A DNA stretch of 9,450 bases from Burkholderiales bacterium (GCA_903643055.1 CAHJWV010000239.1:1-9450), one strand, 5' to 3'; positions 1 through 7,324 are shown, numbered from the stretch's first letter. Numbers and translations: made by a program. Notes: generated by a model not told the origin, from the letters alone.

Positions 1-330
1 ATCATCGCGCCGGCCATCAAAGCGGCTCGCCTCCAAGGCATCGACGCCACTGGACCTTACGCTCCCGACACCGTCTTCATGCGGGCCCGCCATGCGCCCG
101 GGCACCCCGGCGAGTTCGATCTGGTGGTCGCGATGACACACGACCACGGACTGATCCCCGTCAAATACATGGGCGTCGAGCACGGTGTGAACGTGACGCT
201 GGGCCTGCCTTTTGTGCGGACCAGCCCGGATCACGGTACGGCGTTTGACATTGCCGGCACCGGTCGGGCCGATCCGTCGAGCCTGCTGGCAGCACTGCGC
301 ATCGCGCGGGTTCTGAGCGCGGGCCGCTAA
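1..330 (+). CDS. pdxA: PdxA-family 4-phosphate dehydrogenase, C-terminal part (5' end outside window)
   Basis: This is the last 109 residues of a protein of the PdxA family (Pfam PF04166), metal- and NAD-dependent dehydrogenases. Canonical PdxA oxidises 4-hydroxythreonine 4-phosphate in pyridoxal phosphate synthesis; PdxA2 paralogues act on 4-phospho-threonate or -erythronate. The frame is open from base 1 to the TAA at 328-330. Visible family features are GPYAPDTVF (visible residues 18-26), HDHG (47-50, with the metal-ligand type histidine), [13 protein letters not shown] (63-75) and [12 protein letters not shown] (78-89). The family's usual YHDQG reads THDHG here. The LIPVK stretch that follows is more like PdxA2-type members than the LPVLK of vitamin B6 PdxA, so the exact substrate is open. 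The family is about 330 residues long, so roughly one third is visible. The gene converges on the DUF1631 gene 16 bp away. Family assignment is firm; B6 pathway versus PdxA2 is not resolved. Confidence 0.88.
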   Translation: MIAPAIKAARLQGIDATGPYAPDTVFMRARHAPGHPGEFDLVVAMTHDHGLIPVKYMGVEHGVNVTLGLPFVRTSPDHGTAFDIAGTGRADPSSLLAALRIARVLSAGR

Positions 331-339
331 GCCCGCGCT
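316..339. terminator. Perfect 9-bp hairpin between two convergent genes
   Basis: AGCGCGGGC (316-324) and GCCCGCGCT (331-339) are perfect inverted repeats around a 6-nt loop that contains the upstream gene's stop codon. It sits exactly where two convergent genes meet, so a bidirectional transcription stop is the natural reading. Neither strand has a T-tract after the stem, so it is not a textbook intrinsic terminator; it may act as a 3'-end stabilising or Rho-assisted element. Confidence 0.5.
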
Positions 340-346
340 GATCGCC

Positions 347-2923
347 TCAGGCTGGCTTGCTGCTTTGTGCTGACAGCTCGGCCAGCTGCTTGCGCGCGCG
401 AGCCGTGGCACGCTCGATCAGGTAAGCGCTTTCGAAGGCGCGGAAGCGCCCGGTCTCGCACATGCGCGACAGCATCCGCGAGGTCAGCGACACGGTTTCG
501 TGGTGGCGTTTGCCGCGCGTGAAAACAAAGAACGCACGGCCCGGGCTGACGTAGCTCAGGCGCACCTTCTGCCATTCATCGTTCAGGTTCATTTGATAGG
601 CGAACCCCAGCTGAACATGGTCGATCAGCTGCGCGCCGCGCGAGGGCTCGGCCGGCTCGCTCGGCGACAGGTCGAGGTTGATGTCGAGGCCCGGCCCGGC
701 TTCCAGGCGCATCGGTTGGGTGTCGCCGGTGCCGCTGAGTTCGCCGGGCTGCGTGGGCGCGGTGAGATCGATGTCGACATCACCCGCCCAATTGACCGCG
801 CTTTCCTCGACCAGGCCGATCTGCTTGGCTTCGGCCGCGGTGAATTGCGGTTCGGGCGCCGCATTGCCGGTGGTGGCCAGCGGCATGTCGCGCAGCAGCG
901 CGTCAGCTTCGGGCACAGCGGTCGCGAACACGCCTTCCAGTTGCTTGGCGAGCAGGTTGTATTCCAACTCCGTCAGCGGCGTGCCTTTCAACGAATCGGC
1001 GTGTGCCGGCAGCAGCTTGCCGAAGAAGGCCTTTTGCGCCGCTTCAGGCCAGCCAATCAACCGCATGCCTTCGTTCAAGTCCTTCATCAGCGGCGGCAGC
1101 TGCATCAGGAACTTCTTGCGCATCGCCGGTGAGCCCTTGGGCTGCACGCTCATTACCAAGTCGCGGCCAGCGCGCTTGAGCCGCTGAACGAGTTCAGACT
1201 GCGGGCCTTCGCGGCGAGTGGCCAGCGCCAGCGCCTGGCTCCAGACCTGGGCCAGGAAGTCGCGCAGGTATTCCTGCATCGCCAATGGCCGCAGCGCCGA
1301 AGTCAGCTGCTGCATGTAGCGCTGCTGGGTGCGCAGCTCCGACTCTTTGTTGTCGACCATCGAGACGGCCGAGGCATTCGCCTGCACTTCCGCCTTGGCC
1401 TGTTGGGCGACAAAGCTTTCCAGCGTATTGAGCTTGGCCGCGTAGACCTCGATCTGGTCGAAATCGCCTTCGACGATCTCTTGCACCAGATCGCGCACGC
1501 GGGCCATGAACTGCTTGCCCGGACCGTCGTCGAGTTCTTCGAAGGCACTCGCCAAAGAGGCAATGCGGTTGACGAAGCGCCGCGCCGGGTGCTTGCGCGA
1601 TGAGAAGAAGGTGTTGTCGCTCAAGGCGACCCGCAGCACCGGCAATTGCAGGCGGGCAATCTGGCGCGCCATCTGCGGCGGCACGCGCGGGTCGGAGAGG
1701 ATCTGGTCGAAAAGGCTGCCGACAACGTCAATCACCATGTGATCGAGCTTGCCGGTCGATGCCTGGCGCAACTCTTCGCGGTGTGCGCGAATGAGGTTGA
1801 CAGCCATCAGGTTATGCGTGCCGTCGCTGTATTCGCCAATGTCTGACGAGGTGCCGGTCGGCGCCCCCGCGCCGTAGGCGCCGCCGTATCCACCGCCGCC
1901 CGAGCCGGCAAAGCCCTGGATTGTCGACGCACCGCCCAGATCGCCAGGGCGAGAGGCGAGGAAGGTCAGGCGGCGGATCAGTGCCATCAGTTCGGCATCG
2001 GCGGCTGGCGCCGCATTCTGGGAGCGATAGCCGGAGTTGCCGCCGCTGCGGCCGGGGCCGCTGTTGCCGAAGCCGGCCGAACGGCCCCACGAGGTGACGG
2101 CACCGACTCGCCCAGCGGCTTGCGCCGCGCCAAACGAGGTGGGCTGCGAGCCGCTGTCGACATCTGACGAATGGGATGTGGGGCCGAACTGGCCGCCGCC
2201 TGTGGTGGCGCCCGGTTCGCGCTGCAGGCTGTCGTAGCCAGAATTCAGGCGGTCACGCCCGAGCTCGTTGCCCGGACCTTCCACACCACGCACCGACAGC
2301 CCGACCGGCCGAATGCCGCGGGCGCGGAAGTCGCGCAGGATCTCGGCATAACAGGTGGGCATCACCCGCGCCATCGCGAGGCCCAATTCGCGAGCCAGGA
2401 GCTTGCGGCTTTCGTGGTCCGAAGAGATCGAGCTGATGGCGCGATAGAGCGCTGCCCCCAGCACGTCGGCGCGCAAAGGGTTGCGCTCCTGCTCGGCGCG
2501 GCCGATGCCGAGCAATTGGCCGGTATAGGACGCGACTTCCCGCTGTTCCCATTCGCAATCGTGGGCGATGGTCTGGCTGATGCGGCCGGAGAACATCTGT
2601 TCTTCCATCTCCGCGTCGTCCACCAGGCTCAGCGACTGCCAGTCGGTGTCCGCCTGCCGGCGGTTGGTTTCAGTCTGCGGGTTGAGTTCGCGTGCGACCT
2701 TCTTGACCATCGTTTCGCCGAACACCAGCACGAAGGTGCTCATGTTTCGCCGCAGGTCCATCTGCGCAGTGATCAGCGCGTCGCGGTCGAAGATGCGCAT
2801 CGCTGCCGATGCCAGGATTCCCAGGTGGTCGCTGACGCGATCGGCCACAGCGGCCGTGGTCGTTTTGATGTGACTGATGGCTGCGTCGAAGGCAGCTTGT
2901 GCGCGGGGATCGGTCTGATTCAT
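347..2923 (-). CDS. DUF1631 family protein, 858 aa
   Basis: Large soluble protein of the DUF1631 family (PF07793), which is common in Beta- and Gammaproteobacteria and has no established biochemical role; some databases label members thymidine phosphorylase, which nothing here supports. No signal peptide or membrane segment is visible. In order: a helical N-terminal region (about 1-215); a low-complexity Gly/Ser-rich section (about 236-300) and a second glycine run (about 329-357); a long helical core (about 370-680) including HPARRFVNRIASL (445-457); an acidic, proline-containing linker (about 685-762); and a C-terminal region (about 763-835) that looks like a small beta-barrel, with WQKVRLSYVSP and FFVFTRG. 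That last region resembles PilZ-like barrels by eye, an inference only. The ATG at 2923-2921 has a weak ribosome site (GAG four bases upstream) but fits the family's N-terminus. It follows mscL on the same strand after 172 bp, probably as a separate unit. Long frames on the opposite strand are GC-driven shadows. Confidence 0.85.
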   Translation of the reverse strand: MNQTDPRAQAAFDAAISHIKTTTAAVADRVSDHLGILASAAMRIFDRDALITAQMDLRRNMSTFVLVFGETMVKKVARELNPQTETNRRQADTDWQSLSLVDDAEMEEQMFSGRISQTIAHDCEWEQREVASYTGQLLGIGRAEQERNPLRADVLGAALYRAISSISSDHESRKLLARELGLAMARVMPTCYAEILRDFRARGIRPVGLSVRGVEGPGNELGRDRLNSGYDSLQREPGATTGGGQFGPTSHSSDVDSGSQPTSFGAAQAAGRVGAVTSWGRSAGFGNSGPGRSGGNSGYRSQNAAPAADAELMALIRRLTFLASRPGDLGGASTIQGFAGSGGGGYGGAYGAGAPTGTSSDIGEYSDGTHNLMAVNLIRAHREELRQASTGKLDHMVIDVVGSLFDQILSDPRVPPQMARQIARLQLPVLRVALSDNTFFSSRKHPARRFVNRIASLASAFEELDDGPGKQFMARVRDLVQEIVEGDFDQIEVYAAKLNTLESFVAQQAKAEVQANASAVSMVDNKESELRTQQRYMQQLTSALRPLAMQEYLRDFLAQVWSQALALATRREGPQSELVQRLKRAGRDLVMSVQPKGSPAMRKKFLMQLPPLMKDLNEGMRLIGWPEAAQKAFFGKLLPAHADSLKGTPLTELEYNLLAKQLEGVFATAVPEADALLRDMPLATTGNAAPEPQFTAAEAKQIGLVEESAVNWAGDVDIDLTAPTQPGELSGTGDTQPMRLEAGPGLDINLDLSPSEPAEPSRGAQLIDHVQLGFAYQMNLNDEWQKVRLSYVSPGRAFFVFTRGKRHHETVSLTSRMLSRMCETGRFRAFESAYLIERATARARKQLAELSAQSSKPA

Positions 2924-3070
2924 CTCGAACAGGGCCGCAGGATTCCGGCCGGGGCAGCCCAGTGAAAGCTTGTCCCGTCTTGGGCCGTACGGTGCACAAG
3001 TATGGCCCTAAACCGTGGGCGTACGCTGACACGTTGCACTGCGGCGACGTCATGCCGCCCTCGTGTGCCG

Positions 3071-3089
3071 ACCGGGCCGGGGGCCCGGT
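3071..3089 (-). terminator. 8-bp GC hairpin 6 bases after the mscL stop
   Basis: ACCGGGCC (3071-3078) and GGCCCGGT (3082-3089) form a perfect 8-bp stem with a 3-nt G loop. It lies just after the mscL stop codon, so it most likely marks the end of the mscL transcript. The T-rich run (TTTCTTCTCATTTCTTC) lies on the plus-strand side, the wrong side for a minus-strand intrinsic terminator, which lowers confidence. I saw no clear promoter for the DUF1631 gene in the remaining gap (2924-3070). Confidence 0.42.
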
Positions 3090-3095
3090 TTCTTC

Positions 3096-3524
3096 TCATT
3101 TCTTCAACGCGTCGCGGATCTCGCGCAGCAGTTGCACATCTTCCGCCGCCGCCGCCGGTGCCGCCGCAGGCGCATCTTTTTTCAGCCGGTTGATCTGCTT
3201 GACCATCACGAAAATGATGAACGCCAGGATCACGAAATTCAGTGCCACAGTAATGAAGTTGCCGTAGGCAAACAGCGGCACGCCGGCCTTGGTCAGCGCT
3301 TCATAGGTCAATGGGCCCTTGTAGTCGGCCGGTGGGTTGGCCAACATGAGGAAGTAGCTGCTGAAGTCGAGTCCACCGATCACACGCCCGATGATCGGCA
3401 TGATCAGATCCTTGACGATGGAGTCGACGATCTTGCCGAAAGCCGCGCCGATGATGACGCCGACCGCGAGATCGACGACATTGCCCTTCACCGCGAATTC
3501 CTTGAACTCGGTTGCAAACCCCAT
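3096..3524 (-). CDS. mscL: Large-conductance mechanosensitive channel MscL
   Basis: MscL is a homopentameric inner-membrane channel that opens at near-lytic membrane tension and releases solutes during hypo-osmotic shock. The 142-residue product matches the family length (E. coli 136). The signature [20 protein letters not shown] covers residues 14-33, with pore-constriction residues L19 and V23 and the small-residue face G22/G26 in register with E. coli. TM1 is about 16-46, the periplasmic loop about 50-84, TM2 about 85-109. An alanine/proline linker (118-127) leads to the C-terminal bundle helix (about 129-141, [13 protein letters not shown]). The ATG at 3524-3522 was chosen because AAGGAG lies six bases upstream. 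A TTG at 3542 would add six residues but would put that ribosome site inside the coding sequence. The gene is divergent from petA, with a likely sigma70 promoter at 3589-3616. Confidence 0.96.
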   Translation of the reverse strand: MGFATEFKEFAVKGNVVDLAVGVIIGAAFGKIVDSIVKDLIMPIIGRVIGGLDFSSYFLMLANPPADYKGPLTYEALTKAGVPLFAYGNFITVALNFVILAFIIFVMVKQINRLKKDAPAAAPAAAAEDVQLLREIRDALKK

Positions 3525-3588
3525 CGCGCGCTCCTTGGTCAATTCGAATTTCGTGCCGACAAAGAGGCATCGTCACGGGCTGCGGCGC

Positions 3589-3616
3589 AGTATTGCCGAC
3601 ACTTGCGGGAAGTCAA
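3589..3616 (-). promoter_or_regulatory. Putative sigma70 promoter of mscL
   Basis: Read on the minus strand: TTGACT (3616-3611, five of six consensus bases), a 16-bp spacer, then AATACT (3594-3589, four of six). Transcription would start near 3582 and leave a leader of about 58 nt before the chosen mscL ATG. Assigned by eye on consensus and position. Confidence 0.5.
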
Positions 3617-3620
3617 GGCC

Positions 3621-3644
3621 GACGCGGGCTGGCCGGCCCGTGTC
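3621..3644. repeat. 9-bp dyad in the mscL-petA divergent region
   Basis: GACGCGGGC (3621-3629) pairs with GCCCGTGTC (3636-3644) around a 6-nt spacer, with one G-T pair. It lies between the two divergent promoters, just upstream of the proposed mscL -35 box. It could be an operator, but GC-rich dyads also arise by chance at this composition. Confidence 0.35.
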
Positions 3645-3664
3645 GCTGCAGTTGTGTCTTCATC

Positions 3665-3692
3665 TTGCCGGGCTTGACACGTCCGCTAGAAT
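3665..3692 (+). promoter_or_regulatory. Putative sigma70 promoter of petABC
   Basis: TTGCCG (3665-3670), a 16-bp spacer and TAGAAT (3687-3692, five of six consensus). The start point would be near 3699, about 30 bases before petA. The -10 context GCTAGAATC is identical to that ahead of the tRNA-Thr gene, and the spacer length matches too. A perfect TTGACA at 3674-3679 also lies here, but only 7 bp from the -10 box and with no good -10 at 16-18 bp. Confidence 0.5.
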
Positions 3693-3728
3693 CCCTGGTT
3701 GCCCCCCAAGTAGAAGTCAGGATTCTTC

Positions 3729-4328
3729 ATGAGTGACCAGCAAGTCGATCAAGGCCGTCGCACCTGGGTTGCCATCACCTGTGGTGCAGGCGCCATTGGT
3801 GGCGTGGCAGCCGCCGTTCCGTTCGTTAGCACCTTTCAGCCCTCGGAGCGCGCTCGTGCTGCGGGCGCCGCTGTCGAGGTGGACATCAGTGCGCTCAAGT
3901 CCGGTGAGAAGCTGACCGTCGAGTGGCGAGGTAAGCCGGTATGGATCATCCGCCGTACGCCTGAGCAATTAGCAGCGCTGCCCAAGATCGATCCGTTATT
4001 GGCCGATCCGAAGTCTGCGCGCAAGGCGGACGAGTTGACGCCAGCCTATGCGCGCAACGAATACCGCTCGATCAAGCCGGACGTGCTGGTCGCGGTGGGT
4101 ATCTGTTCGCACCTGGGTTGCTCGCCGTCCGACAAGTTCCAACCCGGAGCGCAACCTTCGTTGCCTGACGATTGGGCTGGCGGTTTCCTGTGCCCGTGCC
4201 ACGGCTCCACTTTCGACATGGCCGGCCGTGTCTACAAGAACAAGCCGGCACCTGACAATCTCGAAGTGCCTCCGCACATGTACCTGTCCGATAACCGCCT
4301 CATCATCGGCGAAGACAAGAAAGCCTGA
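3729..4328 (+). CDS. petA: Ubiquinol-cytochrome c reductase, Rieske iron-sulfur subunit
   Basis: The 199-residue Rieske protein of the cytochrome bc1 complex takes the first electron from ubiquinol at the Qo site and passes it to cytochrome c1. Both cluster-binding boxes are present: CSHLGC (126-131) and CPCHGS (155-160). By family rule C126, H128, C155 and H158 hold the [2Fe-2S] cluster and C131-C157 form the disulfide. The N-terminus has a twin arginine (R10-R11, GRRTWVAIT) followed by a Gly/Ala-rich membrane segment (about 13-34): the uncleaved Tat-type anchor usual for Rieske proteins, with the soluble domain exported to the periplasm. The 24-residue stretch between the boxes (132-154) and the TFDMAGRVY segment are as in proteobacterial bc1 forms. 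The ATG at 3729 follows TCAGGA by six bases. It is the first gene of petABC, 36 bp ahead of petB; a 5-bp hairpin (GCCTG/CAGGC, 4323-4337) overlaps its stop codon. Confidence 0.97.
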   Translation: MSDQQVDQGRRTWVAITCGAGAIGGVAAAVPFVSTFQPSERARAAGAAVEVDISALKSGEKLTVEWRGKPVWIIRRTPEQLAALPKIDPLLADPKSARKADELTPAYARNEYRSIKPDVLVAVGICSHLGCSPSDKFQPGAQPSLPDDWAGGFLCPCHGSTFDMAGRVYKNKPAPDNLEVPPHMYLSDNRLIIGEDKKA

Positions 4329-4364
4329 TCCACAGGCAAGTGACGGTATTCATGGAGACTACTC

Positions 4365-5801
4365 ATGGCTGAGTTCAAACAAGTTGCGGCCAACGCGCCC
4401 ATCGCCGAGAAGCTGTTGACCTGGGTCGACAATCGCTTTCCTGCGAGCAAGCTCTACAAAGAGCATATGAGCGAGTACTACGCTCCGAAGAACTTCAATT
4501 TTTGGTACGTCTTCGGTTCGCTGGCGCTGCTGGTGCTCGTGATCCAGATCGTCACCGGCATCTTCCTGGTGATGCATTACAAGCCCGACGCATCGCTGGC
4601 CTTCGCCTCGGTCGAGTACATCATGCGTGATGTGCCCTGGGGCTGGCTGATCCGCTACATGCACTCGACCGGCGCATCGGCCTTCTTTGTCGTCGTCTAT
4701 CTGCACATGTTCCGCGGGCTGCTTTACGGCAGCTATCGCAAGCCGCGCGAATTGGTCTGGATCTTTGGCTGTGCGATCTTCCTTTGCCTGATGGCGGAGG
4801 CCTTCATGGGCTACCTGCTGCCATGGGGTCAGATGTCGTATTGGGGCGCTCAGGTGATCGTGAACCTGTTTGCCGCCGTGCCTTTTGTCGGTGGTGATTT
4901 GGCGCTGCTGATCCGTGGCGACTATGTGGTGAGCGACGCCACGCTGAACCGCTTCTTCAGCTTCCACGTCATTGCGGTGCCGCTGGTGCTGCTGGGCCTG
5001 GTCGTGGCGCACATCATCGCGCTGCATGAAGTCGGCTCGAACAATCCGGACGGTGTCGAGATCAAGGCGAAGAAAGATGCGAAGGGCATTCCGCTCGATG
5101 GCATCCCGTTCCACCCGTATTACTCGGTGCACGATCTGTTCGCCGTCAGCGTCTTCCTGATGGCCTTTGCCGCGATCCTGTTCTTCGCGCCTGAAATGGG
5201 CGGCTATTTCCTGGAGTACAACAACTTCATTCCGGCCGACCCATTGAAGACCCCGGCTCACATCGCGCCCGTCTGGTACTTCACGCCGTTCTATTCGATG
5301 CTGCGTGCAACGACCGACCAGATGGTTTATGTGCTTGTCGGTTTGATTGGCCTGGGGGCCATCCTCGCATTGCTGCGCGGTGGCTTCTCGGCCGCCATCA
5401 AAGCGGCAATCGCCGTCGGTGCGTTGGTCATCGCCAGTCTCTTGCTGACCTTCGAGGCCAAGTTCTGGGGTGTGGTCGTGATGGGCGGTGCGGTGGTGAT
5501 CCTGTTCGCTTTGCCCTGGCTGGACCACAGCCCGGTGAAATCGATCCGCTATCGGCCGGACTCGCACAAATATGTCTACGGCGTCTTTGTTCTTTTCTTC
5601 CTCGTGCTGGGTTACCTCGGCGTGAAGCCGCCTGGCGTCTGGGGTGGCGTCACGATCCTCGGCCTGACGCTGGACGTGGCACAGACCATCTCGCAATTCG
5701 GTACCTTGCTCTACTTCGGCTTCTTCCTTTTGATGCCCTGGTGGAGCCGCATCGGCCAATTCAAGCCGGTACCTGATCGCGTGACCTACGCTGCCCACTG
5801 A
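4365..5801 (+). CDS. petB: Ubiquinol-cytochrome c reductase, cytochrome b subunit
   Basis: The 478-residue multi-helix membrane core of cytochrome bc1 carries hemes bL and bH and the Qo and Qi quinone sites. Heme-ligand histidines are H100 and H114 in helix B (13 residues between) and H201 and H216 in helix D, with 14 residues between. The Qo-loop motif is PVWY (302-305), where mitochondrial and alphaproteobacterial proteins have PEWY; PVWY is the known beta/gammaproteobacterial form. Other family markers are GWLIRYMHSTGAS (93-105), GYLLPWGQMSYWGA (149-162) and HEVGSNNPDG (221-230). The C-terminal part (about 340-460) has four further hydrophobic segments, so N- and C-terminal domains are fused in one chain as usual for bc1, not split as in b6f. 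The ATG at 4365 follows GGAGA by six bases. petC begins 23 bp after the stop. An uninterrupted antisense frame across the gene is a shadow. Confidence 0.97.
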   Translation: MAEFKQVAANAPIAEKLLTWVDNRFPASKLYKEHMSEYYAPKNFNFWYVFGSLALLVLVIQIVTGIFLVMHYKPDASLAFASVEYIMRDVPWGWLIRYMHSTGASAFFVVVYLHMFRGLLYGSYRKPRELVWIFGCAIFLCLMAEAFMGYLLPWGQMSYWGAQVIVNLFAAVPFVGGDLALLIRGDYVVSDATLNRFFSFHVIAVPLVLLGLVVAHIIALHEVGSNNPDGVEIKAKKDAKGIPLDGIPFHPYYSVHDLFAVSVFLMAFAAILFFAPEMGGYFLEYNNFIPADPLKTPAHIAPVWYFTPFYSMLRATTDQMVYVLVGLIGLGAILALLRGGFSAAIKAAIAVGALVIASLLLTFEAKFWGVVVMGGAVVILFALPWLDHSPVKSIRYRPDSHKYVYGVFVLFFLVLGYLGVKPPGVWGGVTILGLTLDVAQTISQFGTLLYFGFFLLMPWWSRIGQFKPVPDRVTYAAH

Positions 5802-5824
5802 ACAGCCCAGGCGGAATCCACACC

Positions 5825-6595
5825 ATGAAGAAACTGATCGTCATCTTGCTGGCATCGCTGGGCGTGTCGATGGGTGCTGTTGCCTCTGAAGGCGGCTTGT
5901 CCTGGGACAAGTTCCCCGAGGCCAAACTCAACGACGTCGCGGCCTTGCAAAACGGCGCCAAGGTGTTCGTCAACTACTGCCTCAATTGCCACTCGGCTGC
6001 GTTCATGCGCTACAACCGGCTGCGTGACATCGGCCTGACCGAAGCACAGATCAAGCAGAACCTGATGTTCGCGACCGACAAGGTCGGCGACACGATGAAG
6101 ACCTCGCTGGACCCGAAGCAGGCCAAGGAATGGTTCGGTGGCAACCCACCGGACCTGACCGTGATCGCGCGATCGCGGGCCGACGGTGCCAAGGGCTCGG
6201 GCGCTGACTATCTGTACACCTACCTGCGCAGTTATTACCGCGACGAGACCAAGGCGACCGGCTGGAACAACATGGCCTTCCCGAGCGTGGCGATGCCGCA
6301 TGTGCTGTGGGAGCTGCAAGGCCAGCGCGTGCCGAAATTCGTTGAAGAAAAAGATGCACACCATGAAGGCAAGACGGTGCATCGATTCGCAGGGTACGAA
6401 CAACTCACACCCGGGACGCAGACCCCGGCAGAGTTCGATGAAACCGTGGCCGATCTGGTGGCCTATCTGCAGTGGATTGGCGAGCCGGTCCAAAACGATC
6501 GCGTGCGAATCGGCGCTTTCGTTCTCCTCTTCCTCGCCGTTTTCACGGTCATTGCTTGGCGGCTGAATGCAGCCTATTGGAAAGACGTGAAGTAG
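5825..6595 (+). CDS. petC: Ubiquinol-cytochrome c reductase, cytochrome c1 subunit
   Basis: The 256-residue cytochrome c1 is the membrane-anchored c-type cytochrome that accepts electrons from the Rieske cluster and delivers them to soluble cytochrome c. A Sec signal peptide covers residues 1-20 (MKK, then a hydrophobic core), with probable cleavage after AVA and before S21. The single heme motif is CLNCH (52-56), so H56 is the fifth ligand. The likely sixth ligand is M157 in the SVAMPHVLW segment. A C-terminal membrane anchor runs about 229-247, followed by the short cytoplasmic tail NAAYWKDVK. Length and layout are normal for proteobacterial c1. The ribosome site is weak (AGGCGGA, 5809-5815, nine bases before the ATG), consistent with coupling to petB 23 bp upstream. 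It ends the bc1 operon; two hairpins begin 11 bases after its stop. Confidence 0.97.
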   Translation: MKKLIVILLASLGVSMGAVASEGGLSWDKFPEAKLNDVAALQNGAKVFVNYCLNCHSAAFMRYNRLRDIGLTEAQIKQNLMFATDKVGDTMKTSLDPKQAKEWFGGNPPDLTVIARSRADGAKGSGADYLYTYLRSYYRDETKATGWNNMAFPSVAMPHVLWELQGQRVPKFVEEKDAHHEGKTVHRFAGYEQLTPGTQTPAEFDETVADLVAYLQWIGEPVQNDRVRIGAFVLLFLAVFTVIAWRLNAAYWKDVK

Positions 6596-6605
6596 CGTGC
6601 GAACC

Positions 6606-6627
6606 GCGGCCGTCGCACGACGGTTGC
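6606..6627 (+). repeat. First hairpin after petC
   Basis: GCGGCCGTC (6606-6614) pairs with GACGGTTGC (6619-6627) around a GCAC loop, giving nine pairs of which two are G-U. The sequence after it (TGATTGTTTGC) is only modestly T-rich. It lies in tandem with the stronger terminator just downstream and may be a 3'-end stabiliser or an auxiliary terminator. Confidence 0.45.
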
Positions 6628-6636
6628 TGATTGTTT

Positions 6637-6685
6637 GCGGAGTGGGATGCCCTCGCGGGCCGGCCCACTCCGTTTGTGTTTTCTA
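6637..6685 (+). terminator. Intrinsic terminator between petC and sspA
   Basis: CGGAGTGGG (6638-6646) and CCCACTCCG (6664-6672) form a perfect 9-bp outer stem; a G-U pair (6637/6673) can extend it. Inside, GCCC/GGGC (6649-6652/6657-6660) closes a TCGC tetraloop. The run TTTGTGTTTTCT follows directly. Stem, loop and T-run fit a Rho-independent terminator for petABC. It ends about 27 bases before the sspA ATG, leaving little room for a separate sspA promoter. Confidence 0.8.
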
Positions 6686-6712
6686 AGACCTCTAGCTCAA
6701 GGAGCCGCCACC

Positions 6713-7324
6713 ATGATGGTGCTTTACTCCGGAACGACCTGCCCTTACTCGCATCGTTGCCGTTTTGTTCTGTTCGAAAAAGGCATGGACTTCGAGATCC
6801 GCGACGTCGATCTGTTCGCAAAGCCCGAAGACATTGCGTTGATGAACCCATACAACGAGGTGCCGATCCTGGTCGAGCGCGATCTGATCTTGTACGAGTC
6901 GCACATCATCAATGAGTACATCGATGAACGCTTCCCGCATCCGCAACTGATGCCTGGCGACCCGGTGGCCCGTGCCCGCGTGCGGCTGTTCTTGCTCAAC
7001 TTCGAGAAAGAACTGTTTGCTCATGTGAACGTGCTCGAGTCACGTGGCGCGAAGCCCACCGACAAGCAACTCGAGCGTGCCCGCGCTCAGATTCGTGATC
7101 GCCTGACGCAGTTGGCTCCGATCTTCTTGAAGAACAAGTTCATGCTGGGCGACGACTTCTCGATGCTCGATGTGGCCATTGCACCGTTGTTGTGGCGCCT
7201 CGATTACTACGGCATCGACATGTCGAAGAATGCTGTGCCGCTGCTCAAGTACGCCGAGCGCATTTTCTCGCGCCCGGCTTACATCGAAGCACTGACGCCG
7301 TCCGAGAAAGTGATGCGCAAGTAA
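6713..7324 (+). CDS. sspA: Stringent starvation protein A (RNA polymerase-associated, GST fold)
   Basis: SspA has a glutathione S-transferase fold but no GST activity in studied members; it binds RNA polymerase and in enterobacteria supports stationary-phase and acid-stress gene expression. The 203-residue product (E. coli 212) has a thioredoxin-like N-domain (about 1-80) starting MMVLYSGTTCPYSHRCR, with NEVPILV (48-54) and YESHIINEYIDERFPHP (61-77). This includes the conserved surface PHP (75-77) tied to function in E. coli. An all-helical C-domain (about 88-203) follows, with the GST-type FSMLDVAIAPLLWRL segment (149-163). The ATG at 6713 was chosen because AAGGAG ends eight bases upstream and the family starts here; an upstream in-frame ATG (6635) lies in the terminator. 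ATG 6716 is an equally possible neighbour start. sspB follows after 14 bp. I found no good -35/-10 pair ahead of it. Confidence 0.95.
   Translation: MMVLYSGTTCPYSHRCRFVLFEKGMDFEIRDVDLFAKPEDIALMNPYNEVPILVERDLILYESHIINEYIDERFPHPQLMPGDPVARARVRLFLLNFEKELFAHVNVLESRGAKPTDKQLERARAQIRDRLTQLAPIFLKNKFMLGDDFSMLDVAIAPLLWRLDYYGIDMSKNAVPLLKYAERIFSRPAYIEALTPSEKVMRK

Noticed and set aside
2171..2965. 264-codon plus-strand frame inside the DUF1631 gene (also 500-1132)
   Set aside because: Arg/Ala/Gly-rich products without motifs, opposite a coherent long protein; a typical GC shadow.
3096..3542. Six-residue longer mscL from a TTG start
   Set aside because: The AAGGAG ribosome site lies exactly before the inner ATG and would be inside the longer coding sequence; the family starts at the inner Met.
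3674..3692. TTGACA with TAGAAT as a petA promoter
   Set aside because: The spacer is only 7 bp, far from the 16-18 bp needed; TTGCCG at 3665 gives a 16-bp spacer.
4359..5798. Uninterrupted 479-codon frame antisense to the whole petB gene
   Set aside because: petB is certain from its heme and Qo motifs. The antisense product is rich in His, Gln, Asp and Arg with no recognisable fold, as expected from reverse-reading high-GC codons.
6635..6712. N-terminal extension of SspA from ATG 6635
   Set aside because: It would be encoded by the terminator hairpin; the strong ribosome site and family start point to 6713.
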